Below, in pieces: positions 1 through 9,359 of a stretch of 64,000 bases of DNA. Every line of letters starts with the position of its first letter. The stretch's first letter is position 1. The translations under genes and the position numbers were made by a program. The notes below the pieces were generated by a model. The model worked only from the letters and a program-made list of their open reading frames with translations, had not been told where the DNA came from and did not search any database. Source of the stretch: Serripes groenlandicus (Eukaryota > Mollusca > Bivalvia > Cardiida > Cardiidae); contig JASEVX010000007.1 of NCBI GenBank assembly GCA_031761405.1, positions 44,036,411 through 44,100,410 of the forward strand, read 5' to 3'.

Positions 1-136
1 TATATTCATGATAGTTGTTGTATTCGTTTTTGTCACGTCTGTTGCTAATCCGTTACCACATTTACAGGGGACTGTTTCTCGATGTTTATATCCCGATTTC
101 CAAACTGTTCCATCTATTACATATATCCATCATATC

Positions 137-336
137 CTTTTCCCACATACAGACGCTTGTTGACCCCTTTGTCGCCGACGACTATTGAAAGCATTGTGAC
201 AAAAGGAGAAATCGCTATAAATATGCAATTTCCTCTTCTCTTACGATGTTTTCAACTCTTTTCAATAATTAAATTTTCCCTTATAGGCTATATTTATCTA
301 AGTCGTCTGTTGCCTCATGTATAAAAGGGTTACAGT
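137..336. mobile_element. Family A TTAA MITE, degenerate copy
   Basis: Shows the family A order: a CCCACATACAGACGC-like left end, a central GTGACAAAAGGAGAAAT arm facing a diverged ATTTCCTCTTCTC arm, then TAAGTCGTCTGTTGC and AAAGGGTTA at the right. The central hairpin is eroded, so this is an old copy. Confidence 0.6.
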
Positions 337-400
337 AAAAATCTAAGCAGAGTTGTGCCTTTTTTATTCTGTTTCGTAGCATTTGAGATATATAATTCAT

Positions 401-630
401 TTAACCCTTTCCCTCATATAGACGCTTTATGACGCCTCTGCAGCAGACGGCTATTTGAAAACATTGTGACAAAAGAAGAAATTGCACGAAACGTGCATTT
501 TCTCCTTTTGCCACAATGTTTTCCACTTTTAGTCATAGGTTATCCATTCAATTATGGAGATTTTCTATTTTTTGACAAAATACGTTCAAAGTCGTCTGCT
601 GCAGAATCGTCGTATGAGGGAAAGGGTTAA
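401..630. mobile_element. Family A TTAA MITE, full-length (230 bp)
   Basis: Begins TTAACCCTTTCCCTCATA and ends TATGAGGGAAAGGGTTAA, so TTAA lies at both ends and the termini are inverted repeats, as in piggyBac-type elements. Inside are CTGCAGCAGACGG on the left and CGTCTGCTGCAG on the right, and a central hairpin with tip GCACGAAACGTGC. There is no coding capacity. The transposase that moved it is inferred to be piggyBac-like and is not in this window. Confidence 0.85.
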
Positions 631-730
631 GAGCTGAATCTATGCAAACGTTATCCAGCTGGATTACTCTGTTTCCATAAATCGAATCATTTGAAGATAT
701 CACTCAACACTAAAATGTAAAAGGACATAT

Positions 731-977
731 CGAGGGCTTGGTGTGAAATGGTTGTAACTAAAATTGGTATTTTTTTTACCAAGGTTATTTACCTCGCCAT
801 AAAGTCGTTATAAGCGTTAAATCATTTTTCTTGGTAAACAATGGAAATTTAGGTGCCATTGCTCGTTCCGAGCAATGGCACCTAAATTTGCATTGTTTAC
901 AAAAGGGTCAAAATTGCCCCTAATCCAGGGTTTTCAAAACAGGTTTTGAGTTACAACCGTTTCACGCCAAGCCCTCG
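731..977. mobile_element. Family B palindromic MITE, full-length (247 bp)
   Basis: Terminal inverted repeats CGAGGGCTTGG / CCAAGCCCTCG extend inward through a GTTGTAACT-type stretch. The centre is a long hairpin whose arms read GTAAACAATGGAAATTTAGG and its complement, with tip ATTGCTCGTTCCGAGCAAT. No coding capacity. Flanks ACATAT and AGATAT may be a decayed target duplication. Confidence 0.8.
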
Positions 978-982
978 AGATA

Positions 983-1216
983 TGAGCCGTCCCACGAGAA
1001 AACCAACATGATGGACTCTGCGTTAAGTATTCAGCCTAAGCATGCCGAGCTGACGAACTCGGACAGACACTTTTCGCCTCATGTGGATTTTCTGTTTCAG
1101 GAATCATTACGTTATAGATATGTCACCCTGAGACGGAATGTGTCGGCCCGGATTTGCTGGTTCGGGCTGCGCAGGCTGATCTTGGACGATACATTACTCA
1201 TAGACCACAATGTTGG
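983..1216. mobile_element. Family C MITE, right end replaced by a SINE tail
   Basis: Left end TGAGCCGTCCCACGAGAAAA, then ACCAACAT, and a body with CAGACACTTTTCGCCTC, TTTCAGGAATCATTAC and GACGGAATGTGTCGG. It ends in CCACAATGTTGGTG and then runs into a SINE tail, so the right terminal repeat is lost. Confidence 0.7.
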
Positions 1217-1277
1217 TGAACTGAACAATTGTTGAAAACGGCGTTAAACCCGACCAATCAATAAATCAATCAACCAT
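1217..1277 (+). mobile_element. SINE 3' tail fragment
   Basis: AACTGAACAATTGTTGAAAA followed by CGGCGTTAAACCC and a CAATCAATAAATCAATCAA run. This is the shared SINE tail of the window; the head and body are missing. Confidence 0.65.
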
Positions 1278-2360
1278 GCGAAAAGGTACCAGTTGACTTT
1301 TGGGAGTTGTTTTCGGCGAACCTGTCGCAAAAAAAAGTCATGTTCGAAATTGAATGTAGGATACAATAAATATGCCTTGCAACTTCAATTCAATTAAACA
1401 TTTTGTAATGTGTTTTTTAATCATTAGAATTAATCGGATTCATCGGATTGTAAAGTTCGTGGCATGGTCTTTTCATACAGACACACTGTATGCAACGTTA
1501 TTCAATAATTTTCTATCACTTTTTTAAGGTCAAACTACGCCAAAAACATCAGCGGCAATGCTGATCTACAGCCAAAAGGAACCTTTGTTTACGCAGAAAT
1601 GATATACCAATGTATACCTTCACCAGAATGCAGAGTTAAGTCTATTGAAATCGCGAAGCGGTTTCATAGAATGTGTGATCAGGTTTTTTTGTTCATACCC
1701 CCATGAAAACGAAAAAAAACCGCTCCATTCCTTATATTTTAGCATTAATATGGCTTTCAGTGAGTAATAAAACATAATAGTATTTTACAACTTTATTTTC
1801 TATAATACAGCATGTCGCCAATGTTAATTTTTTTTATTCATGAGGTTATGAACAAAATATTTCAGCCAATCACAGACAAGCAAAAGTGATGAACACAAAA
1901 AAAACTAAAATATTAGACCTTGTTTAAGAATGAAAGTAGAATATTTGAAAAACCAGTTTCGTCCCAGCCCGATTTCGTCCGAAATTACGATAACCATTTT
2001 CGCCGGGTGAGTTCTTTGCATGACTCCCATTTTCTTTTGATTATTTTAAGGCTTAGAGGTAACTCTTTTCAATGTTATATGGTGTTCTACCTGAGAAACG
2101 CTTAGAAAACGTGGGTATTGAGAGTCGAAACTGGTTGATTTACATGGAAACAACGGAGGAATTTATTTGGTGTGTTGTGCCATAAATGATTATGCTCTTT
2201 GCTATCCATTAAATAGACACTCGCGAGCTATATGGATTAAAATATAAAGTTAGATGTGAACTGGCCCTTATCATCTTGCAGCGCCTCGATATCTCAGTGG
2301 TCACAGTACTGGTCATAATTGATGTATGCGGGAAATAGTTAAATATTAGGTATCGACCAA
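1278..2360. other. AT-rich, no gene recognised
   Basis: Only short structure is visible: GTTCATACCCCCATGAA near 1690 and a partial complement TTCATGAGGTTATGAAC near 1837, which might be ends of a tiny decayed element. Open frames are short and unremarkable. Confidence 0.5.
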
Positions 2361-2560
2361 AAACCCTTTCCCACATACAACACATCTGCAGCAGACTACG
2401 TTGAAACATTTAAGCAGAAACACAGACAATCTCTATTATTAAAGGTTTAATTACCGAAATAAGTTGAAAACATTGTGGGAAAAGGAGAAATTGCTCGTTT
2501 TGAGCAATTTCTCCTTTTGTGACGATGTTTTCAAAAGTCGTCTGCTGCATGCCACACTAT
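2361..2560. mobile_element. Family A MITE, 3' end lost
   Basis: AAACCCTTTCCCACATACAA, CTGCAGCAGAC and a perfect central hairpin (AAAAGGAGAAATTGCTC / GAGCAATTTCTCCTTTT with loop GTTTT), then TCGTCTGCTGCAT. The right GGGAAAGGGTTAA terminus is absent. Confidence 0.75.
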
Positions 2561-2808
2561 TCTGCATGTTAACGTCCAAGTATGTAGAAGTTCATAGAAC
2601 TCTTAAATGCAGAAAGAAACAAATATATAACAACCTGGCGTCATGTTGCGTCAATTCTTTTGAGATGTGAAAAACTCTCTATTTAAAAATAGTGTATTCA
2701 TTGCGTGGGGCTATCTTTAAATATTTATTTCATATTGAAATTAATAAATCATGAACTGTTTATGCTTAAGTTGAAAATAAAATATATGTTCTGTTCTGTT
2801 CTATAAAG

Positions 2809-2972
2809 TTGGATGGGCTAAGTCTATGTGGAAAAGCAGCCAGTTGCTTGGGAAGAGTGTTGTGTGGAGTACTGGTGTGAGAAAACCAGGAAATGCATGA
2901 TTAGGTGGACTGGCGGGCGTGATATAACTGAGAAATTGTTAAAAACGTCGTTAAACCCCAATCAATCAATTG
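2809..2972 (+). mobile_element. SINE (body 2), 5' truncated
   Basis: Carries the body-2 sequence GGGCTAAGTCTATGTGGAAA, AGCAGCCAGTTGCTTGG, GTGTGGAGTACTGGTGTGAG and the shared tail GTGATATAACTGAGAAATTG ending in CAATCAATCAAT. The tRNA-like head is missing. It abuts a family A copy that is missing its left half. Confidence 0.75.
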
Positions 2973-3140
2973 TGACAAAAGAAAAAATTGCGCAAAATGA
3001 GAGATTTATCCTTTTGCCACATTGTTTCAACCTTTTTCAAAAATTATTCTTTCATTTGTAGAGAGTTTCCGGATTGATATCAATATGTTTTTCAAAGTCG
3101 TCTGCTGCGGAAATGTAGTTTCTGGAAAAGGTTTCAATGT
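2969..3140. mobile_element. Family A MITE, left half missing
   Basis: Starts at the central TTGTGACAAAAGAAAAAATT arm and continues through CTTTTGCCACATTGTTTCAA and AAAGTCGTCTGCTGCGG to a diverged GGAAAAGGTTT end. Confidence 0.65.
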
Positions 3141-3420
3141 TGAAATAGTTTAAGTTCTGCTTTTATCTGACGTGTCTACAATGAATGATATCACACACGC
3201 TATGCAGATAATATGTAACAACTAAATAATAGATGGGTATATTATTGTGGCAATTGAATGAATGATTGCATCACCATGCCGCTCCTCATATAGAACAACA
3301 CGCTGCCTTTTCAACCACAAATTCCCAATATAATGTTTTCAACTCCAAAGAAATACCGATAGTTTAGCACGTGATTCCCATACGACGCGTACGAAGTAAA
3401 TGAGAAGCGTTTGGCAATAT

Positions 3421-3646
3421 CGAGGGCTTGGCGTGAAACGGTTGTAACTAAAATTGGTAGTTTTTTACCAATGTTAATCACCTCACCATAAAGTCTTTAT
3501 AAGCGTTAAATCATTTTTTCTTGGTAAACAATGGAAATTTAGGTGCCCATTGCCCGTTGCATTGTTTACAAAGGAGTCAAAATTGCCACTAAACCAGGGA
3601 TTTCAAAATAGGTTTTTAGTTACAACCTTTTCACGCCAAGCCCTCG
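3421..3646. mobile_element. Family B MITE with collapsed hairpin tip
   Basis: CGAGGGCTTGGCGTGAAACG at the left and its complement CGCCAAGCCCTCG at the right, directly flanked on both sides by ATAT (3417-3420 and 3647-3650), a candidate 4-bp target duplication. The central hairpin is shortened: GTGCCCATTGCCCGTTGCAT replaces the full tip. Confidence 0.78.
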
Positions 3647-3671
3647 ATATGCGCTCGTTATGACACTTTAT

Positions 3672-3798
3672 TTAACCCTTTTCCACAAAGGGAAAACGCG
3701 ACTCTTTTACAAAACATTATTTTTCCTTTTTACACGTTGTTTTAAACTCTATCAGTAAACCGGAATCATCGTGAAGCAAGTAAAAGGGAACGCGTTAA
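3672..3798. mobile_element. Family A-like TTAA element, short and degenerate
   Basis: TTAACCCTTTTCCACAAAG at the left, AAAACATTATTTTTCC in the middle, and AAGGGAACGCGTTAA at the right. Both TTAA ends are kept, but the interior is strongly reduced. Confidence 0.45.
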
Positions 3799-3835
3799 AT
3801 ATTGACGAGTTTCTCAAAAGTACGTACAAAATAAT

Positions 3836-4075
3836 TGAGCCCGTCCCACGGGAAAACCAACATTATGGACTCTGCGTATCGACCCACCCTGATAAGCCTG
3901 CGCATTACGCGCAGGCTAATCTAGACTGACACATTCCGTCTCAGAGGGATAGAGGTATAGGGTAATGATTTCTGTAACAGAACACCCACAGGAGGCCGGA
4001 AAGGTGTCTGTCCAGGTTAGTCTGCGCGGCAGTCCACAATGGTGGTTTTCGCGTGGAACGGCTCATATATAGAAC
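3836..4075. mobile_element. Family C MITE, full-length (240 bp)
   Basis: Left TGAGCCCGTCCCACGGGAAA and right TTTTCGCGTGGAACGGCTCA are inverted repeats. Just inside lie ACCAACATTATGG and its partner CCACAATGGTGGTT. The body holds the conserved GACACATTCCGTCTCAG and GAGGCCGGAAAGGTGTCTG segments. No coding capacity. Confidence 0.75.
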
Positions 4076-4117
4076 TATCTATTTCTTAATGGTGACAGAT
4101 GTGATTCACAGTCTCAA

Positions 4118-4172
4118 ATAACCCTTTCTCTTCACACAGACGATTGTTGATACTACCGTAGCAGGCGATATT
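4118..4172. mobile_element. Family A 5' fragment, interrupted by another copy
   Basis: ATAACCCTTTCTCTTCACAC, AGACGATTGTTG and GCAGGCGATATT match a diverged left end. It stops where the next, complete family A copy begins at a TTAA. That fits nested insertion, but no right-hand remnant is seen beyond that copy. Confidence 0.45.
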
Positions 4173-4398
4173 TTAACCCTTTCCCACATACAACAAACCT
4201 GCAGCAGACGATGCAAATGTCTACTCAAAAGTATGGAAAATCTCTATAATTGTAGGTAGATATACTGTAAAAAGTTGAAAACTTTGTGGCAAAAGGAGAA
4301 ATTGCTCGTTTTGAGCAATTTCTCCTTTTATCACAATGTTTTCAAATGTCGTCTGCTGCAGATGCATCAAAATGCGTCTACAGGTGAGAAAGGGTTAA
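4173..4398. mobile_element. Family A TTAA MITE, full-length (226 bp)
   Basis: TTAACCCTTTCCCACATACA at the left and GAGAAAGGGTTAA at the right. The central hairpin is perfect (AAAAGGAGAAATTGCTC / GAGCAATTTCTCCTTTT). Confidence 0.85.
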
Positions 4399-4969
4399 GA
4401 TATAATGGGAAGTAAAGTATTTGTTCAGAACTAGAATTTCCCCCATTTTCCTCAGCGTTTTCAAGTCTGCATTAAAGCTAGACTTCCAACTTTCCAGTAG
4501 TATTTGTTCTTGTAAAGGCTGACGACCCTAAATACCACAGAACAGGCAATGGGTGACTGATACCTGTTTGTTTCGTGATGACGTGCTAACCCTGCCCTGT
4601 GTGCGTTCAGTAAAACAGTTTGGTAGCTCACGGTTACCAATCAGCCAATCAACCTACAGTTACTGTTATCAGGGTCTTTCAATTTGAAAGACCCTGTTGT
4701 TATAGAAGCTTTAAATGATAAGTGGATAGGCAATCTTGACCTGCCGAGCTGATTCACTGAACGAATAACAGCTTTGGATAACCGTGTAGAAAAACCCCCA
4801 CAAGAAATAGCTTTGCGACCGATTCCACTTTCATTTATCTGTATCCAGATATTTGATTTAAAAACGAGTGACACTTGTCCATCAGATAAATGATTATTAA
4901 CGAATAGATTTGTCCTTTTGGTATCCACTAAATAGAAACAATTTAGATATATATGATTACGATATATAC
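4399..4969. other. No gene recognised; one perfect palindrome
   Basis: Contains the 27-bp palindrome CAGGGTCTTTCAA-T-TTGAAAGACCCTG at 4670-4696. A 95-codon minus-strand frame (4641-4928) shows no domain I recognise; I think this stretch is repeat-derived, but I cannot prove it. Confidence 0.4.
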
Positions 4970-4970
4970 C

Positions 4971-5042
4971 GCCTCCATAGCTCAGTGGTAGAGCACTGGT
5001 CTTGTAAACCAGGGGTCGTGAGTTCGATCCTCACTGGGGGCT
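4971..5042 (+). tRNA. tRNA-Thr (anticodon TGT)
   Basis: Complete 72-base cloverleaf. The acceptor stem is GCCTCCA/TGGGGGC (one G-U pair), the D stem GCTC/GAGC, and the anticodon stem CTGGT/ACCAG with loop CTTGTAA, giving anticodon TGT, which reads ACA (threonine). The T stem is GTGAG/CTCAC with loop TTCGATC. CCA is not encoded, as expected in a eukaryote. The A and B boxes of the internal RNA polymerase III promoter lie in the D and T arms, and a T run (from 5043) serves as terminator. It is identical to the copy at 14957. Confidence 0.95.
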
Positions 5043-5055
5043 GTTTATTTTTTTA
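5043..5055 (+). terminator. RNA polymerase III T-run terminator
   Basis: GTTTATTTTTTTAA directly after the tRNA gene contains a run of seven T, enough for polymerase III termination. Confidence 0.75.
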
Positions 5056-5146
5056 ATTTGTTCACCAGTCCTATTTAACTCTAGAAAAGAAACAATAGTA
5101 TCTACATGTTTGACGACTTTGAAAGTCACGTTCTTCACTGAGTTCA

Positions 5147-5176
5147 GAGACGTATAAATATGTATTTATACGTCTC
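5147..5176. repeat. Short palindrome
   Basis: GAGACGTATAAATA and TATTTATACGTCTC form 14-bp perfect arms with a 2-base spacer. Function unknown. Confidence 0.6.
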
Positions 5177-5309
5177 CGCTCAGCCTCATTAAGAACCGTT
5201 TAGATTATATTAGTGCCGTGCGATAACACATTTCATTTCTAAACAGTGTAGGTTAAGATCACTATGTCCATCTACTCGGTCTTATCAGAATCTACACACA
5301 TTGACAGAA

Positions 5310-5440
5310 GCTTCTACCACTGGACGTTTTCTCGCCTATGTCTGGTTTGTTTACCCAGGAAACATGAATAAGTGAACTGTCGCCGTGACACAACTGAAAT
5401 AATGTTGAAAACAGCGTAAACCGTAACAAAACAAAAACTA
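5310..5440 (+). mobile_element. SINE 3' part (body 3)
   Basis: GAAACATGAATAAGTGAACT then CGCCGTGACACAACTGAAAT and GTTGAAAACAGCGTAAAC make up the shared tail preceded by a short body also seen at 15.9 kb. There is no clear tRNA-like head. Confidence 0.6.
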
Positions 5441-5558
5441 CCACTGAACATGCCCAAATATGAGGAATGTATAGCGATATGGTACTGGTATTGTGTTGCT
5501 TGTACGAACAGTGACGACTCAGCTTTCACTGTCCGTATACATGTAATAGAGTCACTGA

Positions 5559-5743
5559 TTAACCATTTTTACGCGTCTGCAGCAGACATCGTTTGAAATC
5601 AATTTGACTAATTTCTCCTTTTGCCACATCGATTTCAAATATTTTCAATAACTGAAATATATTAATAGAGATTATCAATATTTTACCTTTATATGTGTTC
5701 TAAGTCCTCTGATGCAGATTTGTTGTATTAGGAAAAGAGTTAA
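5559..5743. mobile_element. Family A MITE, internally deleted
   Basis: TTAACCATTTTTACGCGTCT and TGCAGCAGAC at the left, CTAATTTCTCCTTTTGCCAC in the middle, GGAAAAGAGTTAA at the right. The left hairpin arm is missing, so no central palindrome can form. Confidence 0.65.
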
Positions 5744-6136
5744 ACCTAAATAATAATAATAATAATAAAGGCTTTATTTAGAGAGGACACTCATTTGGCA
5801 TAGTACATGTATGCAAGTCAATCTTCCATGAGGACCTCAAACATAAGCAAAATGAAACGAAACATGAACAAACGTGTGTTACAGATGAACAACTCTATAT
5901 TACAATTATACACCTGGGAAAATGTTAAGGACATACATATAGGGCATTCTGAATGCTCCGGCGAACTGAGTTGTTGGTACAGGCTCGCGTAAGTCTTACA
6001 CAATCATTAAACAACATTTTCGTCTGAGACGTCCCATGTAGGCTCATAGTTGAAATTGATGAAATCCCGAATCAAACGCTTTAATATGGAACATTACTCT
6101 GCTGGAACACGTGTGATCCAAAATTCGCGTAAATGT
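5744..6136. other. (AAT)n microsatellite, otherwise nothing recognised
   Basis: A short AAT repeat at about 5749-5768. The rest shows short frames on both strands with no recognisable domain. Confidence 0.5.
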
Positions 6137-6298
6137 AACCTTTTCCGGCATTCAGACGTGTTTCGCAGCAGACGACTTTTGAAAAGATTATGTCAAAAGG
6201 AGAAATTGCTTCTTTACCGCAATATTTTTTATTTATTGATAGTTTCAATTAGTTTAGCTATATGTATATGTTTATAAAGTCGTGTGTTGTATACATAA
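6137..6298. mobile_element. Family A MITE, degenerate
   Basis: AACCTTTTCCGGCATTCAGA, GCAGCAGACGACTTTTGAAA and TGTCAAAAGGAGAAATTGCT on the left arm; the right arm is decayed (TTTACCGCAATATTTTT) before AAAGTCGTGTGTTG. Confidence 0.65.
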
Positions 6299-6561
6299 CG
6301 TAACATAACAGTTTGTGTGTGTGTAAGGGGTGGCCATGTATGTATGCGAAAAGTTTCATGGTCATTTGGAGTACGAAACTGGCCAATATTAACCAGGTTA
6401 TAGGCGACTAATCGGCCTCTCGAACCTCTTCGACTCGATGTAACTGGCCGGTTAATTGTTCCCATACTTCTACCCTTTCGTTAGTTCAGCTGTTTTTAGA
6501 ATCAAAATTAACATTAATTACATCTAAGAACACTAGAAGTGTAATTCAATTAGTATAATTA

Positions 6562-6716
6562 TCACTTTCCAACATATAGACGCTTTCTGACGCCTATGCA
6601 GCAGACGACTTTCCTCCTTTCGGCCCAACATTTTCGACTTTTTTCAATAATTAATCCTTCATTTATACATGTTTTCTGTGTGTTTGTCTAGATGTTTTCA
6701 AAGTAGGAAAGGGATA
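6562..6716. mobile_element. Family A MITE, internally deleted
   Basis: CACTTTCCAACATATAGACG, GCAGCAGACGACTTTCCTCC and CCCAACATTTTCGAC, ending AGTAGGAAAGGGATAA. The central hairpin is gone. Confidence 0.6.
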
Positions 6717-7199
6717 AAAAATAAATACAACTTTCAAAGAGCGACGATTCAGGAAAAACGCCGTTTGCGTAATTATTACAGGTGTATGTAAATATGTGTG
6801 TTCGTATAGCCTACATGCCTTTGTATTCAAAGTGACACTTTTCTTCAAATTGTTCATGAAACCCTCTGTGACCAATAAGCATAAAGTCAAGGTCAAACTA
6901 CACGGCCGTGCAGGTTGAATTTGATATAGGCTTACACTGGTCGCTAATGCCCTACGGCCTGTTTTTCGCAAATCCCCCTTTATTTACGCTTCTCATATGT
7001 GGCAAAGGATAAAAGTAAAAATAAAAAAAAATAAAGGTGTTCCTATTTCATTCTGTTTTAGTAGTATTTGAGTTACATAATTCATTTTAGAGTTGAAACT
7101 CTAACGCAATATCAGTAGAGCAATTTCATTGGTTAACGCTACCAAAATAATTACCGGAATATAACCAATCACAATTCAAGAGACAGATTTGCTCATAAT
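6717..7199. other. No gene recognised
   Basis: AT-rich. The 102-codon minus-strand frame over 6663-6971 partly overlaps a MITE and has no recognisable domain. Confidence 0.4.
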
Positions 7200-7289
7200 T
7201 ATCTGTTTTCCCCTTTAACCACAATGATTTCAAAAGTCGCCTGCTGCAGATGCCTTTAAATGTGTTTGCATATGTTCAGAGACGTATAC
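7200..7289. mobile_element. Family A 3' portion, split by the hAT element
   Basis: TTTAACCACAATGATTTCAA, AAGTCGCCTGCTGCAGATGC matches the right half of family A. The expected terminus resumes as AAAGGGTTAA at 8323-8332, beyond the inserted hAT element. Confidence 0.5.
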
Positions 7290-7297
7290 GTATATAC

Positions 7298-8297
7298 TAG
7301 GGATAGCAACGAATACCAAAATTAGTATTCGAATATGCGATCACAAAGTATTCGAGTATTCGAATATTCGACCCATTTGTGCATGCTTCGCCAAAAAAGA
7401 CTTTATAAATACGTTATTTGCCGTAAAGTGATCTAACTGTTGTCTTATTTTGTTCAAGTTCCAGGACTTGCATTTACATGTTCGTTCAACCCGTGAAATG
7501 TTATTGAAAAAATTGTCAGTAAAGTGCTCAGATTTTAATTAATGTATTTTTGTATGAAGCATGTAGTTCTAATTACATTGAAATACTGTTGAAAATGACA
7601 TGAAATTTTCCCAAACTTTTCAAAACATGCGCAATCGGACATGGACCCATTTGAAGTGTGGATGTCGTTATTTGAGTAGAAAGTGGAACTGCTTATTAGG
7701 AGCAATTAAACATTTCTCTTGCTGTTTTTTAACTGAAATACTGTTGAAAATGGGCACGAAATATTCCAAATACCGGATTGCTAAATAACATAAATATGTT
7801 ATCGGATAATTGCACCGCCAAACCGACGGATTTATGTGATTGTTATATAATTGAATAAAAACGTAACTACATGCAATCTAAGTTGAAGTTACGGAGTTTT
7901 GGAACGAAACCATCAGTATTGTATCGATCAGTTTAATTGCCCAAAAGCAAAGAATTATCAGTTTGAAATGTTATCTACAGTATTGACACCTTATACAACA
8001 CGCGTAACATTGACAATCGGTAACCCTTTACTTATAGTTGTTAACAACAAAAAACATGGGTAAATATTTCAAGTATCGTCTAGATGATTTAAATATATAA
8101 ATATTTTATAAATACAATATTTCAATTATCGTCTATTTGATTTAAATATATAAATATTTTATAAATACTTCTGATTTTTATCGAATATTCGAATCATGAT
8201 ATAGTGTTCGAACATTCGACCATACGATCGAATATTCGAATCATGATATAGTGTTCGAAAATTCGACCATACGATCGAATATTCGTTGCCATCCCTA
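7298..8297. mobile_element. Non-autonomous hAT-type transposon (1,000 bp)
   Basis: Left end TAGGGATAGCAACGAATA and right end ATTCGTTGCCATCCCTA are inverted repeats. An exact 8-bp target duplication GTATATAC flanks it (7290-7297 and 8298-8305). The TAGGGAT ends and 8-bp duplication are hAT hallmarks. No transposase frame is present; the longest is 62 codons. The left subterminus is rich in ATTCGAATATTCGA motifs. The right holds two tandem duplications: about 60-bp units from 8046 to 8168 and about 55-bp units from 8179 to 8284. Confidence 0.9.
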
Positions 8298-8501
8298 GTA
8301 TATACCATAGTCTCTGATACTGTAAAGGGTTAAGCAGTGATTGACCAAATGTTCTGATCACGTGAACATTTACCAGTGTAGTGGGACAATAGTGCCGTAT
8401 AATAAAGTGTTTTCCCTCAACAAATACAAAACATAAACAATATTAATTTCATCATTAACTTAGCTAATTTAATCTGAACCAATCAGTTAGAATGATATTA
8501 A

Positions 8502-8666
8502 TAGTCCGGCAGCCACTGAGCTACACCTCGTTTTGTTGAAATAAGTTTTTTTTTTTATGGATTCTGTTTCCTTAGGCATTGCAGATGACCAAACAGAAAA
8601 CTGGAACTTTGTCAGTGTTGAGCATTTTAAGATATGGCCAAAAACAAAATGGCCGCCAAAATAGCC
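8502..8666 (+). repeat. Left terminal inverted repeat of the Academ-like transposon
   Basis: Starts TAGTCCGGCAGCCA and ends in AAAATGGCCGCCAAAATAG. It pairs imperfectly with 14648-14822. Confidence 0.85.
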
Positions 8667-9300
8667 TATTTTGAGTAAAATTTGAATTATTTCATAATGC
8701 ATTACGAAATATTGGCAGAGTGATGTGCTTATAAATCACGAAGAACATTGCCAACACATTCATGATGATCATACATGAACATAGATAGACATAATTAGCA
8801 TATTTTCCATTGTATTTGTTGCTAATTTGCATATTCAAAATGGCGGATAAATGCCAGCTGTTAAGCTTAGAATCACAATAAAATAGTATTATACTCATTT
8901 CTTTCTATCTTATGTTTCCAATTCCTAGAATACCTAAGTGTACCAAATACTTATGTCATACTCATTTGTCAATAATGATTAATTTAGATAATGGGAAAAA
9001 ACAAAATGGCCACCAAAATGATAAATTTTAAGCAACATTTGCCATAAGTATTATACATTACGGAAATTGGCAGAGTAGTATACTGGTACTTCATGGAAAC
9101 CATTGTAAAATGAAACCTAATGCCCCCACATGATCGGAGATGAAATGATTTGGATATTTGACTTTGGCGGCCGTTGTGTATTTGCTCATTTACATATTCA
9201 AAATGGCGGCAATGTTAGTTTATCACAGAATTTCTATCAATAGTCTATAGTAATAATCATTTGTCTTCACAATACAATTTGAATTCCTAAGATACCACTA
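8637..9300 (+). repeat. Subterminal tandem duplication, about 360-bp unit
   Basis: The first unit (8637-about 8940) and second unit (about 8997-9300) share, in order, AAAACAAAATGGCC, ATTACG..ATTGGCAGAGT, CATATTCAAAATGGCGG and AATTCCTA-GATACC, at an offset of 355-365 bp. Each unit carries two AAAATGGC(G/C)-type motifs. This lies between the transposase stop codon and the left terminus, so it is non-coding and may hold transposase or host factor binding sites. Confidence 0.75.
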
Positions 9301-9359
9301 TTACGTGAAAAATGATAATTTGATCATTCTTCTTTCATGAATGTGTTACTGAACTTAGC

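Noticed and set aside
2279..2330. tRNA-like CGCCTCGATATCTCAGTGGT
   Set aside because: No anticodon or T arm follows.
4641..4928. 95-codon minus-strand frame
   Set aside because: No recognisable domain; begins and ends in sequence with repeat-like palindromes.
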